Source: Agromyces hippuratus
GTDB lineage: Bacteria; Actinomycetota; Actinomycetes; Actinomycetales; Microbacteriaceae
Assembly: GCF_013410355.1 (NCBI RefSeq)
Contig: NZ_JACCFI010000001.1
Span: 3,534,001-3,598,000, forward strand
Direction of reading: 5' to 3'
DNA length: 64,000 nt
Below are positions 1 through 8,714 of this stretch, one piece after another. The notes under the pieces are model-generated. The model was not told the origin of the DNA. It was given only the letters and a program-made list of their open reading frames with translations, and searched no databases. Numbering within the stretch: the first letter of the stretch is position 1; every line of letters begins with the position of its first letter. Made by a program: the position numbers and the translations under genes.

Positions 1-1025
1 AGCTGAACGCGGCACCGCGACCGGGCACGGAAGTGCATGCCGGCGCGCTGGCCAGCAGCCCGGGCGGAGTCGCCAACCTCGCGGTCGCCACCGCCCGCCT
101 CGGCCTCGGCACCGCGCTCGCCACGACCGTCGGCGACGACGTCTACGGGCGCTGGTGCTGGGAGTTCCTCGCCGACCACGAGGGCATCGACCTCAGCTCC
201 TCGCAGCTGGTTCCGAACTGGCCGACGCCCGTCACCGTCTCGATCGCGTCGGGCGGCGACCGCAGCATGATCACGCGCGAGGAGGCGTCGCCCCTTCCTG
301 CCGGCGCACTGGTCGGCGACCGGCTCGCGGCCCGCGCGACCTTCGCCGACCTGGGCGCGATGTCACGCGGTGCGCGCGCCGATGACGCCTGGTGGCAGCC
401 GGCGGCCCACGCGGGCACCAAGATCTTCGCCGACATCGGGTGGGACTCCTCCGAGCGCTGGGACACCGCAGACCTGCAGCCGCTCGCCGACTGCTTCGCG
501 TTCACGCCGAACGAGTCGGAGGCCATGGCCTACACCCGCACGCAGTCGGCCGTCGCCGCCGCGCGCGCCCTCGCCGGCCGAGTGCCGCTCGTGGTCGTGA
601 CGCGCGGCGACGAGGGCGCCGTCGCGATCGATTCGGCGCGCGGCGAAGAGGTGATCGTGCCGGCCGTGCCCGCCAAGGGGCGCGACGCGACCGGGGCCGG
701 CGACGTGTTCGGCGCATCGCTCGTGCTCGGCACGTTGCGCGACTGGCCGCTCGAGCAGAGCCTCTCGTTCGCCGCACTGTGCGCCGCCCTCGCCGTGGAG
801 CACCCCGGCGGTGCGCTCGCGGCGCCCGGGTGGGGCGACCTCGCCGACTGGTGGGACCGCACGCGCAGTGACGGCGATCGCGAGCTCGTCGCGCGGTTCT
901 CGTTCCTCGCCGACGTGCTGCCCGAGACCCCCGGCCGCCGCCGGTCCGAATCCACGTTCCCCTTCGCCGACTACCGAGCCACAGCAGCCCGGCGATCGTT
1001 CCCCGACAAGAGAGGTACATCATGA
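1..1025 (+). CDS. PfkB-family sugar kinase (5' end outside window)
   Basis: This gene encodes a ribokinase/PfkB-type carbohydrate kinase that would phosphorylate a sugar taken up by the transporter encoded next to it. The reading frame is open from base 3, before the first GTG at 33, and the early residues SPGGVANLAVA are the family's substrate/GG motif. The true start therefore lies upstream of the window. The C-terminal PfkB signature with catalytic Asp, DATGAGD, is at 683-703. The last codons overlap the start of the binding-protein gene by 4 bases (ATGA), so the genes are translationally coupled. The exact sugar cannot be read from the sequence. Confidence 0.88.
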   Translation, partial: LNAAPRPGTEVHAGALASSPGGVANLAVATARLGLGTALATTVGDDVYGRWCWEFLADHEGIDLSSSQLVPNWPTPVTVSIASGGDRSMITREEASPLPAGALVGDRLAARATFADLGAMSRGARADDAWWQPAAHAGTKIFADIGWDSSERWDTADLQPLADCFAFTPNESEAMAYTRTQSAVAAARALAGRVPLVVVTRGDEGAVAIDSARGEEVIVPAVPAKGRDATGAGDVFGASLVLGTLRDWPLEQSLSFAALCAALAVEHPGGALAAPGWGDLADWWDRTRSDGDRELVARFSFLADVLPETPGRRRSESTFPFADYRATAARRSFPDKRGTS

Positions 1026-2377
1026 AGCGAAACATCCGACTCAGCACTGTCGCCCTGGGAGGTGCCGCGCTCGTGTTCGCCCTCGCCGGCTGCGCCCCGG
1101 GAACCGGAAGCACGGGCGGCAACGAGACCACCGGTGAGATCAGCACCGACATCTCGGGCGTCGGCGACGTCACCCTCACCGTGTGGGACCAGGAGGTGCG
1201 CGGCGGCCAGAACGAGCAGATGGAGCAGCTCAACGCCGCGTTCATGGAGAAGTACCCGAACGTGACGATCGACCGCAACTCGCAGTCGTTCGACGACCTC
1301 GCGACGACGCTTCGCCTCGCACTCACCGATGCCGACGCACCCGATGTCGTGCAGGCCAACAACGGCCGCAACACGATGGGCCAGTTCGTCGCGGCCGACC
1401 AGCTGCGCCCGCTCGACGACTACGCCGAGGCCTACGGCTGGGGCGACCGCTTCTCGGAGTCGGTGCTGCAGTACTCGACCTACAGCGACGACGCCAAGGT
1501 CTTCGGCGACGGCAGCCTCTACGGCCTCCCGCAGGTCGGCGAGGTCGTCGGCATCTTCTACTCCAAGAGCAAGCTCGCCGATCTCGGTCTCGAGGTGCCC
1601 GCCGACTGGACCGAGTTCGACGCCGCGCTGAAGGCGGCCAAGGCGGCAGGGGAGACCCCGATGCAGCTCGGCAACATCGAGAAGTGGCCGGCGCTGCACG
1701 TGTTCGGCCCGCTGCAGGGCGACTACGTCGACGCCGAGGTGATCACCGACCTCGGACTCGGCAACGCCGGTCAGAGCTGGACCACGCCCGAGAACGTCGA
1801 GGCCGCGGCGACCCTGCAGGGCTGGGTCGACGCCGGATACTTCAACGACGGCGTGAACGGCACCGACTACGACGCCGCATGGCAGGCCCTCGCGGGCGGC
1901 GACGGCGTGTTCCTCATCGGCGGCTCCTGGCTCGCCGCCGACCTCGGCGACGCGATGGGCGACGACGTCGGGTTCTTCATCCCGAACACGAGCGCCGGAA
2001 CGCCGGCGACCACCGGCGGCACCGGCCTGCCCTTCACGATCACCTCGGCGGCCGACAACACCGACGTCGCCGCGGCCTACCTCGACTTCATCACGAGCGA
2101 CGAGGCGATGGAGGTGCTCGCCGAGACGGGCAACCTGCCGGTGAACCGCACCGCTGAGCTCGCTCCCGACTCGGGCGTGCAGGCCGACGTGTTCACGGTG
2201 TTCGGCGACGTCACCGGCGACGGCAGCCTCCTGCCGTACCTCGACTACGCGACGCCGACGTTCGGCGACACCATGGGTCAGGCACTGCAGGACCTGCTGG
2301 CCGGACAGGCGACTCCCGAGCAGTTCACGGAGGCCCTGGAAGCCGACTACTCGGAGTTCGTCGCAAGCAATGAGTGA
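1022..2377 (+). CDS. ABC transporter sugar-binding lipoprotein
   Basis: This 451-residue extracellular solute-binding protein (family 1, CUT1 type) captures a sugar or oligosaccharide for the two permeases downstream. It has a basic N-terminus, a hydrophobic signal segment and a lipobox LAGC with the lipidated Cys at residue 24, followed by a Gly/Ser/Thr-rich linker. The body contains segments typical of the family, such as VTLTVWDQE and LPFTITSAADNTDVAAAYLDF. The start overlaps the kinase stop (ATGA) and the end overlaps the first permease by 8 bases. The substrate is unknown. The neighbouring kinase suggests a monosaccharide or a sugar that is phosphorylated after entry. Confidence 0.93.
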   Translation: MKRNIRLSTVALGGAALVFALAGCAPGTGSTGGNETTGEISTDISGVGDVTLTVWDQEVRGGQNEQMEQLNAAFMEKYPNVTIDRNSQSFDDLATTLRLALTDADAPDVVQANNGRNTMGQFVAADQLRPLDDYAEAYGWGDRFSESVLQYSTYSDDAKVFGDGSLYGLPQVGEVVGIFYSKSKLADLGLEVPADWTEFDAALKAAKAAGETPMQLGNIEKWPALHVFGPLQGDYVDAEVITDLGLGNAGQSWTTPENVEAAATLQGWVDAGYFNDGVNGTDYDAAWQALAGGDGVFLIGGSWLAADLGDAMGDDVGFFIPNTSAGTPATTGGTGLPFTITSAADNTDVAAAYLDFITSDEAMEVLAETGNLPVNRTAELAPDSGVQADVFTVFGDVTGDGSLLPYLDYATPTFGDTMGQALQDLLAGQATPEQFTEALEADYSEFVASNE

Positions 2378-3275
2378 CGGCACCACCACGGTCGGGCGGA
2401 GCGCCACTCGGCGCCCCGCCCGATCGGGCTGGGTCGCGTGGGCGTACCTCGCACCCGCCCTGCTCATCTACGGCGCGTTCCTGCTCTTCCCGCTCGGCAG
2501 GGCGGCTCAGTACTCCCTCTTCGAGTGGGACGGGCTGGGGGAGTCGACGTTCGTCGGCCTCGACAACTACGTCGAGATCCTCTACGACGAGCGCCTGCGC
2601 GAGGCGTTCTGGCACGCCCTCGTGCTCGTGTTCTTCTATGCGGTGCTGCCCCTCGCCATCGGCCTCGTGCTCGCCGCGCTGCTCACGCGCTCGCAGGTGC
2701 GGGGACTCGGCTTCTTCCGCAGCGTCATCTTCCTGCCCCAGGTGATCGCCATGGTCGTCGTCGCCGTGACCTGGCGGCAGATCTACGCCCCCGACGGCCC
2801 CCTCAACGGATTCCTCCGGCTCATCGGCCTCGACTCGCTGACGCGGCCGTGGCTCGGCGACTACACCTTCACCCTGCCCGCCGTCGGGCTCATCGGCACC
2901 TGGGTGTGCACCGGCCTCGTCACCGTGCTGCTCATGGCCGGCATGAGCCGGGTGCCGCGCGAGCTGTACGAGGCGGCGCGGCTCGACGGTTCCGGTCCGG
3001 TGCGCGAATTCTTCGCGATCACCCTGCCGACCGTTCGCGGCGAGATCACCGTCGCGCTCACGCTCACGATCGTGGCCGCGCTGAAGACCTTCGACCTCGT
3101 CTACGTCACGACGAGCGGCGGCCCCGGCACGTCGACCACCGTGCCGAGCTACGAGATCTACCGCCGCGCATTCCAACTCGGGGATGTCGGCGTCGCCACC
3201 GCCGTCGGCATCGTGCTGACCATCATCGTCTTCGCCATCAACGGCGTCGTCAACATGATCGGAGACAGGAAATGA
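2370..3275 (+). CDS. sugar ABC transporter permease (MalF/UgpA type)
   Basis: This 301-residue inner-membrane permease is one half of the translocation channel. It has about six hydrophobic segments, the first near residues 18-42. The cytoplasmic EAA loop (EAARLDGSGPVREFF, about residues 197-211) contacts the ATPase. It overlaps the binding-protein gene by 8 bases and the second permease by 4 (ATGA at 3272-3275), so the transporter genes form one tightly coupled operon. No ATP-binding subunit is encoded nearby. Actinobacterial CUT1 systems commonly share a distant MsiK-type ATPase, and this is the likely explanation here (inference). Confidence 0.93.
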   Translation: MSDGTTTVGRSATRRPARSGWVAWAYLAPALLIYGAFLLFPLGRAAQYSLFEWDGLGESTFVGLDNYVEILYDERLREAFWHALVLVFFYAVLPLAIGLVLAALLTRSQVRGLGFFRSVIFLPQVIAMVVVAVTWRQIYAPDGPLNGFLRLIGLDSLTRPWLGDYTFTLPAVGLIGTWVCTGLVTVLLMAGMSRVPRELYEAARLDGSGPVREFFAITLPTVRGEITVALTLTIVAALKTFDLVYVTTSGGPGTSTTVPSYEIYRRAFQLGDVGVATAVGIVLTIIVFAINGVVNMIGDRK

Positions 3276-4090
3276 AGGTCTCCCCGATCGAACGGGGCGC
3301 GAACTACCTCGTGCTCGTCGGCTTCGCGCTCGTGGTGCTCGGCCCCATCGGCGTCATCGTCACCATGGCGTTCGGGCCGAAGGATGCCTCGGCCGCCCGG
3401 GAGGGCGGCGCGTTCCACCCCGAGAACTTCCCCGAGGCATGGGAGATCGGCCGATTCGGCCAGTACATGCTCACGTCGGTGGTCGTCGCGACGATCGTCG
3501 TCGTCGTGTCGGTGCTCGCCTCGATCCTCGCCGGCTACGCGCTCGGCACGATGCGATTCCGCGGTGCGACGCTCGTCTTCTACATCTTCCTGCTCGGCAT
3601 CATGGTGCCGACCGAGGCGTTCATCGTGCCGCTCTACTTCGACCTGCGCGTGCTGGGGCTCACCAACACGGTCTGGGGGGTCGCGCTGCCGCAGATCGCG
3701 ATGTCGATCGCCTTCGGCACGTACTGGATGCGCACGTACTTCCGCACCTCGAGCCTGGCGCTGATCGAGGCCGCCCGCCTCGACGGCGCCAGCTCCATGC
3801 GCATCCTCTGGCAGGTGCTGGTGCCGATCGGCCGGCCCGCGATCCTGACCCTCGTGCTGCTCGTCTTCATGTGGACCTGGAACGAGTTCCTCATCCCGCT
3901 CGTGATGTCGCCCAACGGCGCGGTACGCACCGCGCCACTCGGGCTCGCGTTCTTCCAGGGGCAGTACACGCAGGGCACGGCCCTGCTCGCGGCGGGCGCG
4001 GTCATGGTCGCCCTGCCGGTCGTGCTGCTCTACGTGTTCCTGCAGCGGCACTTCATCAAGGGCATGATCGAGGGCGCAGTGCGCGAGTGA
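3272..4090 (+). CDS. sugar ABC transporter permease (MalG/UgpE type)
   Basis: This 272-residue second permease subunit pairs with the MalF-type protein. The start is the ATG at 3272 (MKVSPIERG), which overlaps the previous stop as ATGA. Longer upstream extensions of this frame run antiparallel in character to real protein and were discarded. Six hydrophobic segments can be seen, with the EAA loop (EAARLDGASSMRILW) in the C-terminal half. It is the last gene of the operon. A perfect 16-base palindrome starts 7 bases after its stop codon. Confidence 0.93.
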   Translation: MKVSPIERGANYLVLVGFALVVLGPIGVIVTMAFGPKDASAAREGGAFHPENFPEAWEIGRFGQYMLTSVVVATIVVVVSVLASILAGYALGTMRFRGATLVFYIFLLGIMVPTEAFIVPLYFDLRVLGLTNTVWGVALPQIAMSIAFGTYWMRTYFRTSSLALIEAARLDGASSMRILWQVLVPIGRPAILTLVLLVFMWTWNEFLIPLVMSPNGAVRTAPLGLAFFQGQYTQGTALLAAGAVMVALPVVLLYVFLQRHFIKGMIEGAVRE

Positions 4091-4097
4091 TCGACGA

Positions 4098-4131
4098 GCG
4101 CGCAATTGCGCGCACGTGATTTGCGCGAATC
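4098..4131. promoter_or_regulatory. twin palindromes upstream of the PIG-L gene promoter
   Basis: GCGCGCAATTGCGCGC (4098-4113) is a perfect palindrome. GATTTGCGCGAATC (4118-4131) is a palindrome with one mismatched pair. Both contain the half-site TTGCGCG, repeated directly 16 bases apart. They sit between the permease stop and the -35 of the next gene. A regulator-binding site is the likeliest reading, for example a sugar-responsive LacI-type repressor. The first could also act as the operon's terminator hairpin. Confidence 0.5.
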
Positions 4132-4144
4132 TGAGTGAAGATGC

Positions 4145-4173
4145 TTGCAACGTGACCGAACCTGCCCTAGCTT
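4145..4173 (+). promoter_or_regulatory. sigma-A-type promoter of the secreted PIG-L gene
   Basis: A -35 element TTGCAA (4145-4150) and a -10 element TAGCTT (4168-4173) are separated by 17 bases, the ideal spacing. Transcription would start near 4180 and leave a leader of about 45 bases containing the GGAGG at 4216-4220. Confidence 0.55.
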
Positions 4174-4225
4174 GAGGGGGATCGGGGCGGCAGTCCGTCG
4201 TCTCGAGCGTCCAACGGAGGACCGC

Positions 4226-7200
4226 ATGAAACGTCATCACGGAATCCTGCTCACGTCGCTGATCGCCGTCGCCGCACTCATGGGCCAGGGCACAGCCGTC
4301 GCCGCCACGATGGGCAACGGCAATTCGGGGCCGCCGGATGCAGCCGTCAAGCTCGAGGCCGGAGACCCGGCGATCGCCACGGAGACCGACCGCGAGAAGA
4401 TTGACATCATGGGCATCTGGGCCCACCCCGACGACGACGCCGGGTTCACCACGCCGTGCGGGGTCTGGAACGACCTCTACGGCGTGCGGTGCGGCATCAT
4501 CATGGCCACCCGCGGCGAGGGCGGCTCGAACTCGGTCGGCCCCGAGGCCGGCCCCGACCTCGGCCTCCGCCGCGAGAACGAGGACCGCACCTCGCACATC
4601 CGATCCGGCACCGTCGACATCTTCAACCTCGACCGCGTCGACTTCTTCTACAACACCTCGGCGCCGTTGACCGCGAAGGTCTGGGACGCCGAAGAGACCC
4701 TCAGCCGCACCGTGCGGATCATCCGCGAGACGCGGCCCGAGATCCTGGTCGGCAGCACGCCGTCGCTCGCGGCCGGGCACGGCAACCACCAATACGCGCA
4801 GGGTCGCATGATCTGGGAGGCCGCGGCAGCCGCGGCCGACCCGGGCAGGTTCCCCGAGCAGCTCACCGGGGTCGGCGCCGTGGAGCCGTGGCAGGTCAAG
4901 AAGATCCTCGCCGGCGGGCTGACCACCGGCACCGGCGGCACCGCCGCGCCCAACTGCAACGCGGGCTTCGTGCCCGCCGCGACGAACCCGTTCACGGTCG
5001 TCGGCACCTGGACCGGCTACGAGTCGCCCTACGTCTGGGCCGACGGCAACCTCGCCGGCCAGGCCGCCGGGTCTGCCAAGACCTGGGCGCAGGTCGGTCG
5101 CGAGGGCGGCCGTGCACACCCCACCCAGGCGCGCACGATGCAGACCGCGCTCGTCGACCCGACGTGCCAGCGCTACGGCGTCTCGGAGTCGATCGTGCCG
5201 ATGCAGCCGAACTCCTCGCCCGCCGCGGCGAACGACGACGCGGTGCTCTACGGTGCCGTCATCGCCGACCCGGGCGGCATGCCCCTCGGTTCGGAGTTCT
5301 CGCTCGCGGCCGAGGAGTACTACGAGGCCGCCGGTGAGCCGTTCACCACGACTGTCACGCTCCGCTCCGGTGAGGGCGAGCTGGGCGGTGGCACGGTGAG
5401 CCTCGTCGTGCCCGCCGGCTGGCAGGTCTCCGAGCCGGTCGAGGTCGACGGCGTCGGCGACGCGGATGCCGCGCAGGCCGAGTTCACCGTCACGCCCGCG
5501 AGCGATGCGGCACCGGCCGTCTACAAGCTCGCAGCGGAGTTCGCCGGCGACGGCGTCACCGCGTACAACGACACGCGGATCGAACTCGTCGCACCGGTCG
5601 AGGGCCGCTTCGCGCGCTGGGGCACCGCAGCCGAGTACGAGGAGTGGACCCAGGACAACGACGCCTACGTCGGGGGTCGCTCGCGAGCGGTCGCCAAGGT
5701 CGGCGCCGGCGAGACGGTGACCGTGCCGGTCGAGGTGACCAACCGCACCGCCGTCGTCGAGTCGGGCGCGGTCGAACTCGCAGTGCCGGCGGGCTTCGTC
5801 GTCGATGCCGCGAGCAAGCCGTTCGCCGATCTCGCTCCCGGCGACACGACGACGATCCCGTTCATCGTCACCCACACCGATCCGGCCGACCCCGGCAGCA
5901 GGACGGTCACGTTCACGGCGACGACGATGTCGGATGCCGGCGTCGCGTCCGAGAACGAGACGGTGTACCTCGTGCCGAGCGTGGTGATCCCGCAGCTCGA
6001 TGCCGCGCCGACGGTCGACGGAACGGCCGACGAGCTCTACGTCGGGCAGCCGATCGACGTGGGCACCCGATGGGAGGGCGCCGAGTGCGCCGCCGACGGG
6101 GTGGACTGCGGTGACGGCAGCGTCGCCCGGCTCGGCTGGTACGACGACGCGCTGTACGCGCAGATCAGGGTGACCGACGACGTGGCCAGCGCCGCGTCGA
6201 CGCCCGACCGCTGCTTCGGCCACTGGCTGGTCGACTCGGTGGAGCTGCTGCTCGACCCGCGCGGCGATTCGATCGACACCTCGTCGACGTTCAAGCTCGG
6301 CATGTTCCCGTTCACCGATGACGCCGAAGGCGCCAACGGCAACGGGGCCGACGGGCCGTGCTGGTCGCGCGACGCCGACAACCACCAGGGCTTCTCGACC
6401 GGCCCGCTCGCCGAGACGGTCGAAGGAGGCCTGAACGCCGAGGGCGTCGAGGTGGCCGTCGAGGTCGCACGCCAGGCCGACGGCACGTTCGCCGGCGGGG
6501 GATACGACATCGAGGTGAAGGTGCCGCTCTCGGCGCTCCCGGCAGCGGTCGGGCCGACGAGCGCGGTGCCCCAGGGCGATGCCGCGCTGAACGACGTCGA
6601 CCCGCAGTACCTCGGGTTGAACGTCACGCCGTACGACTCCGACACGCAGAACTTCATCGGGCAGACCCGCACCGCGTGGTCGGCGTTCGGCAGCCAGCAG
6701 TCGGAGCCGTACCGATGGGGTCACGCCTACCTCGACGGCTACACGCCGCCGGCGGACCGGTCGACCGAGTCGGCCGATCCGATCATCCCCGACACCGCGC
6801 TGCAGGGTGTGCAGTCGCCGCAGACGGTCGCCCAGTCGGCCACGCGCGGCGGCACGATCTCGGGGGTGCAGCCGAGTGAGGCGATGACCGTCTCCGACGT
6901 GAAGATCCAGCAGAAGAAGGTCAGCCTCTCGTACCGGTCGGAGGAGGCCGGAACGGTTCGCGTGTTCCTCTGGAAGGGCGACACGTCGTACATCCCGGTG
7001 TGGACCTCGAGCTGCGTCGGCGACGTCTTCGGCTTCGAGGCCTGCTCGCCGACGGATGGCGCGGCTCCGCCGTGGGCGCCCGACATGAGCGGCCGCCTCC
7101 TGGCGTCGTTCGAGCAGGAGGTCGACGCCGGCAAGGGCACGCTGACGGTGCCGATCGATGCCGGCATCCGCTCGGCGCTCATCGATGACGCGCAGATCCT

Positions 7201-7300
7201 CGTCTCGTACGCCGAGCAGCCCTCGGGCGATGCGGCGGCCGGTGACGGCGTGAACGCGTGGAGCTTCCCGATCGAGGCGACGCGCCCGGGCAAGGGCTGA
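4226..7300 (+). CDS. secreted PIG-L/LmbE-type deacetylase with NEW3-like and CBM9-like domains
   Basis: This 1024-residue exported protein is probably a zinc-dependent deacetylase acting on an N-acetylated sugar or glycoconjugate outside the cell. The start ATG at 4226 has GGAGG 5 bases upstream and gives a clean signal peptide (residues 1-27, cleavage near AVAA). The PIG-L domain (about 55-200) shows the metal-binding AHPDD at 66-70 and a later HGNH at 185-188. A beta-sandwich resembling NPCBM-associated NEW3 follows in the middle. A CBM9/DOMON-like module begins near PQLDAAPTVDGTADE. The C-terminus has no sorting signal. It lies directly after the sugar-transport operon but has its own promoter, suggesting that it works on the same carbohydrate source. 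The substrate is not identifiable. Confidence 0.85.
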   Translation: MKRHHGILLTSLIAVAALMGQGTAVAATMGNGNSGPPDAAVKLEAGDPAIATETDREKIDIMGIWAHPDDDAGFTTPCGVWNDLYGVRCGIIMATRGEGGSNSVGPEAGPDLGLRRENEDRTSHIRSGTVDIFNLDRVDFFYNTSAPLTAKVWDAEETLSRTVRIIRETRPEILVGSTPSLAAGHGNHQYAQGRMIWEAAAAAADPGRFPEQLTGVGAVEPWQVKKILAGGLTTGTGGTAAPNCNAGFVPAATNPFTVVGTWTGYESPYVWADGNLAGQAAGSAKTWAQVGREGGRAHPTQARTMQTALVDPTCQRYGVSESIVPMQPNSSPAAANDDAVLYGAVIADPGGMPLGSEFSLAAEEYYEAAGEPFTTTVTLRSGEGELGGGTVSLVVPAGWQVSEPVEVDGVGDADAAQAEFTVTPASDAAPAVYKLAAEFAGDGVTAYNDTRIELVAPVEGRFARWGTAAEYEEWTQDNDAYVGGRSRAVAKVGAGETVTVPVEVTNRTAVVESGAVELAVPAGFVVDAASKPFADLAPGDTTTIPFIVTHTDPADPGSRTVTFTATTMSDAGVASENETVYLVPSVVIPQLDAAPTVDGTADELYVGQPIDVGTRWEGAECAADGVDCGDGSVARLGWYDDALYAQIRVTDDVASAASTPDRCFGHWLVDSVELLLDPRGDSIDTSSTFKLGMFPFTDDAEGANGNGADGPCWSRDADNHQGFSTGPLAETVEGGLNAEGVEVAVEVARQADGTFAGGGYDIEVKVPLSALPAAVGPTSAVPQGDAALNDVDPQYLGLNVTPYDSDTQNFIGQTRTAWSAFGSQQSEPYRWGHAYLDGYTPPADRSTESADPIIPDTALQGVQSPQTVAQSATRGGTISGVQPSEAMTVSDVKIQQKKVSLSYRSEEAGTVRVFLWKGDTSYIPVWTSSCVGDVFGFEACSPTDGAAPPWAPDMSGRLLASFEQEVDAGKGTLTVPIDAGIRSALIDDAQILVSYAEQPSGDAAAGDGVNAWSFPIEATRPGKG

Positions 7301-7325
7301 GCCCCGGCACGCGAGGCGTCGCACC

Positions 7326-7364
7326 GCGAACGCCCGGCCCTCGTCTCGAGGGTCGGGCGTTCGC
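7326..7364 (+). terminator. hairpin terminator after the PIG-L gene
   Basis: A 17-base-pair stem (7326-7342 with 7348-7364, one G-U wobble) and the loop GTCTC lie 25 bases after the stop codon. There is no U-tract, as is common for actinobacterial terminators. Confidence 0.7.
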
Positions 7365-7409
7365 CTGCCGCGGCGCAACTCTGCGCCCGCGCTCTGTCAG
7401 ACTTGCCGA

Positions 7410-8216
7410 ATGACGATCGAGAGCTTCACCTCCACCGGAACGCTGCGCCCGCTCGAGGAGAAGGACCGCTTCGGCCGTCTGATCGAGCGTCGCGACGGCG
7501 CCGACTTCCCGTACTACAACGGGGTGCCCGTCGAGCTCTCGGTGGTCAAGTGGATCATCGTCTGGCTCTCGGTCGCCGCCGGCATCGCGGCGATCATGTT
7601 CATTCCGTCGGCGAACAACCTCGGCGCGCTCCTGCCGCGCACCCTCTTCGTCGTGATCCCACTCGCGGTGCTCGCCCTGGTCGCCGGTCGTGCCTGGACG
7701 GCGATCTTCCGCCGGGTGCGCCTCGTCGACGTCGGCAACATGTTCTTCTTCGCCGCGCTCAACATCGTGCTCACCTTCGCGATCGGCGGCATCGTCTCGC
7801 TGCTCTTCCCGGTGGCGCCGAACGCCGTCATCGCGGGTGCGGGATCGGGCGGGGTGGTCGACACGATCGCGCTCTACGTCGGCAGCGGCATCCAGCTCAT
7901 CGGTGAAGAGCTCTTCGTCGTGCTGCCGTTCCTCGCGCTCATGTACTTCCTGTTCGCGAAGGCCGGTCTCTCGCGCAAGACGGCGATCATCCTCGCCTGG
8001 ATCATCTCCGCCGTCTGGTTCGGTGCGGCGCACCTGCCCACCTACGACTGGAACTGGGTGCAGGCGATCGTCGTCATCGGCTCGGCGCGCATCGCGCTCA
8101 CGCTCGCATTCATCCGCACGAAGAACCTCTGGGTCTCGGCGGGCGCGCACATCATCAACGACTGGGTGTTCATCACCGTGTCGGTGATCGGGGCCGCAGC
8201 CGTCGCGGGCAGCTGA
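7410..8216 (+). CDS. CPBP-family intramembrane metalloprotease
   Basis: This 268-residue polytopic membrane protein belongs to the CAAX-prenyl-protease/bacteriocin-processing (CPBP, Abi) family. Its conserved motifs are visible in order: GEELFVVLPF (the EE motif, though the usual Arg of EExxxR is replaced), WFGAAHL (FxxxH) and AHIINDW (HxxxN/D). About seven hydrophobic segments surround them. A -10-like CAGACT ends 6 bases before the ATG and there is no ribosome-binding site, so the message is probably leaderless. The physiological substrate is unknown. Confidence 0.8.
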   Translation: MTIESFTSTGTLRPLEEKDRFGRLIERRDGADFPYYNGVPVELSVVKWIIVWLSVAAGIAAIMFIPSANNLGALLPRTLFVVIPLAVLALVAGRAWTAIFRRVRLVDVGNMFFFAALNIVLTFAIGGIVSLLFPVAPNAVIAGAGSGGVVDTIALYVGSGIQLIGEELFVVLPFLALMYFLFAKAGLSRKTAIILAWIISAVWFGAAHLPTYDWNWVQAIVVIGSARIALTLAFIRTKNLWVSAGAHIINDWVFITVSVIGAAAVAGS

Positions 8217-8278
8217 GGCTCCCGCCACGAGCAGGCCGACGCCGTAGGGTGGGCGTACGCATCGGACCGGAGGTCGAC

Positions 8279-8689
8279 ATGGCACGCAGCGACGTTCCCA
8301 CGAGCACCACGCCCCGCACGATCGCGCGGATCGCGCTCGCCGCGGGCCTGGTCTTCGCCGGGGTGAGCCACCTCCTCTGGGCGCGCAAGGAGTTCCGCTC
8401 GCAAGTGCCGTCGTGGGTGCCGATGGATGCCGACGGCGTCGTCGTGGCATCGGGCGCGGTCGAGATCGGACTGGGCGGGGCGCTCGTCGCGCTGCCCAGG
8501 GAGCGCCGGCGCATCGGCTGGATCGTCGCGGCGTTCTTCGTCGCCGTGTTCCCGGGCAACATCGCGCAGTTCACCGACAAGCGAGCCGCATTCGGCCTCG
8601 ATTCCGATCGTGCACGGGGCATCCGCCTGCTCTTCCAGCCGTTGCTCGTGGCGTTGGCGATCTGGTCGACCGCCGAGCCGCGGCGCTGA
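8279..8689 (+). CDS. DoxX-like small membrane protein
   Basis: This 136-residue protein has four predicted hydrophobic helices and resembles the DoxX/MauE-like membrane family (FAGVSHLLWARKEF near the N-terminus, FPGNIAQF in the middle). The start ATG at 8279 is preceded by GGAGG (8269-8273). The longer in-frame start at 8249 lacks this. A TAGGGT hexamer at 8245-8250 is a candidate -10. It stands alone between a protease gene and a Nudix gene, so context does not reveal its role. Confidence 0.72.
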   Translation: MARSDVPTSTTPRTIARIALAAGLVFAGVSHLLWARKEFRSQVPSWVPMDADGVVVASGAVEIGLGGALVALPRERRRIGWIVAAFFVAVFPGNIAQFTDKRAAFGLDSDRARGIRLLFQPLLVALAIWSTAEPRR

Positions 8690-8714
8690 CACGGGCGGCC
8701 CATAGGGTGGGGCC

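Noticed and set aside
4098..4113. GCGCGCAATTGCGCGC read purely as a terminator of the transport operon
   Set aside because: A loop-less palindrome folds poorly as an RNA hairpin, and a related half-site next to it plus the downstream promoter favours a protein-binding site.
3158..7378. 1406-codon open frame on the minus strand opposite the permease and PIG-L genes
   Set aside because: It is Arg/His/Asp-rich with no domain or repeat structure and runs antisense to well-supported genes. Long antisense frames are normal at 70% GC.
7910..7925. CPBP protease as inactive because the Arg of EExxxR is missing
   Set aside because: The two Glu, both His motifs and the Asn are present; the Arg is not strictly conserved in the family.
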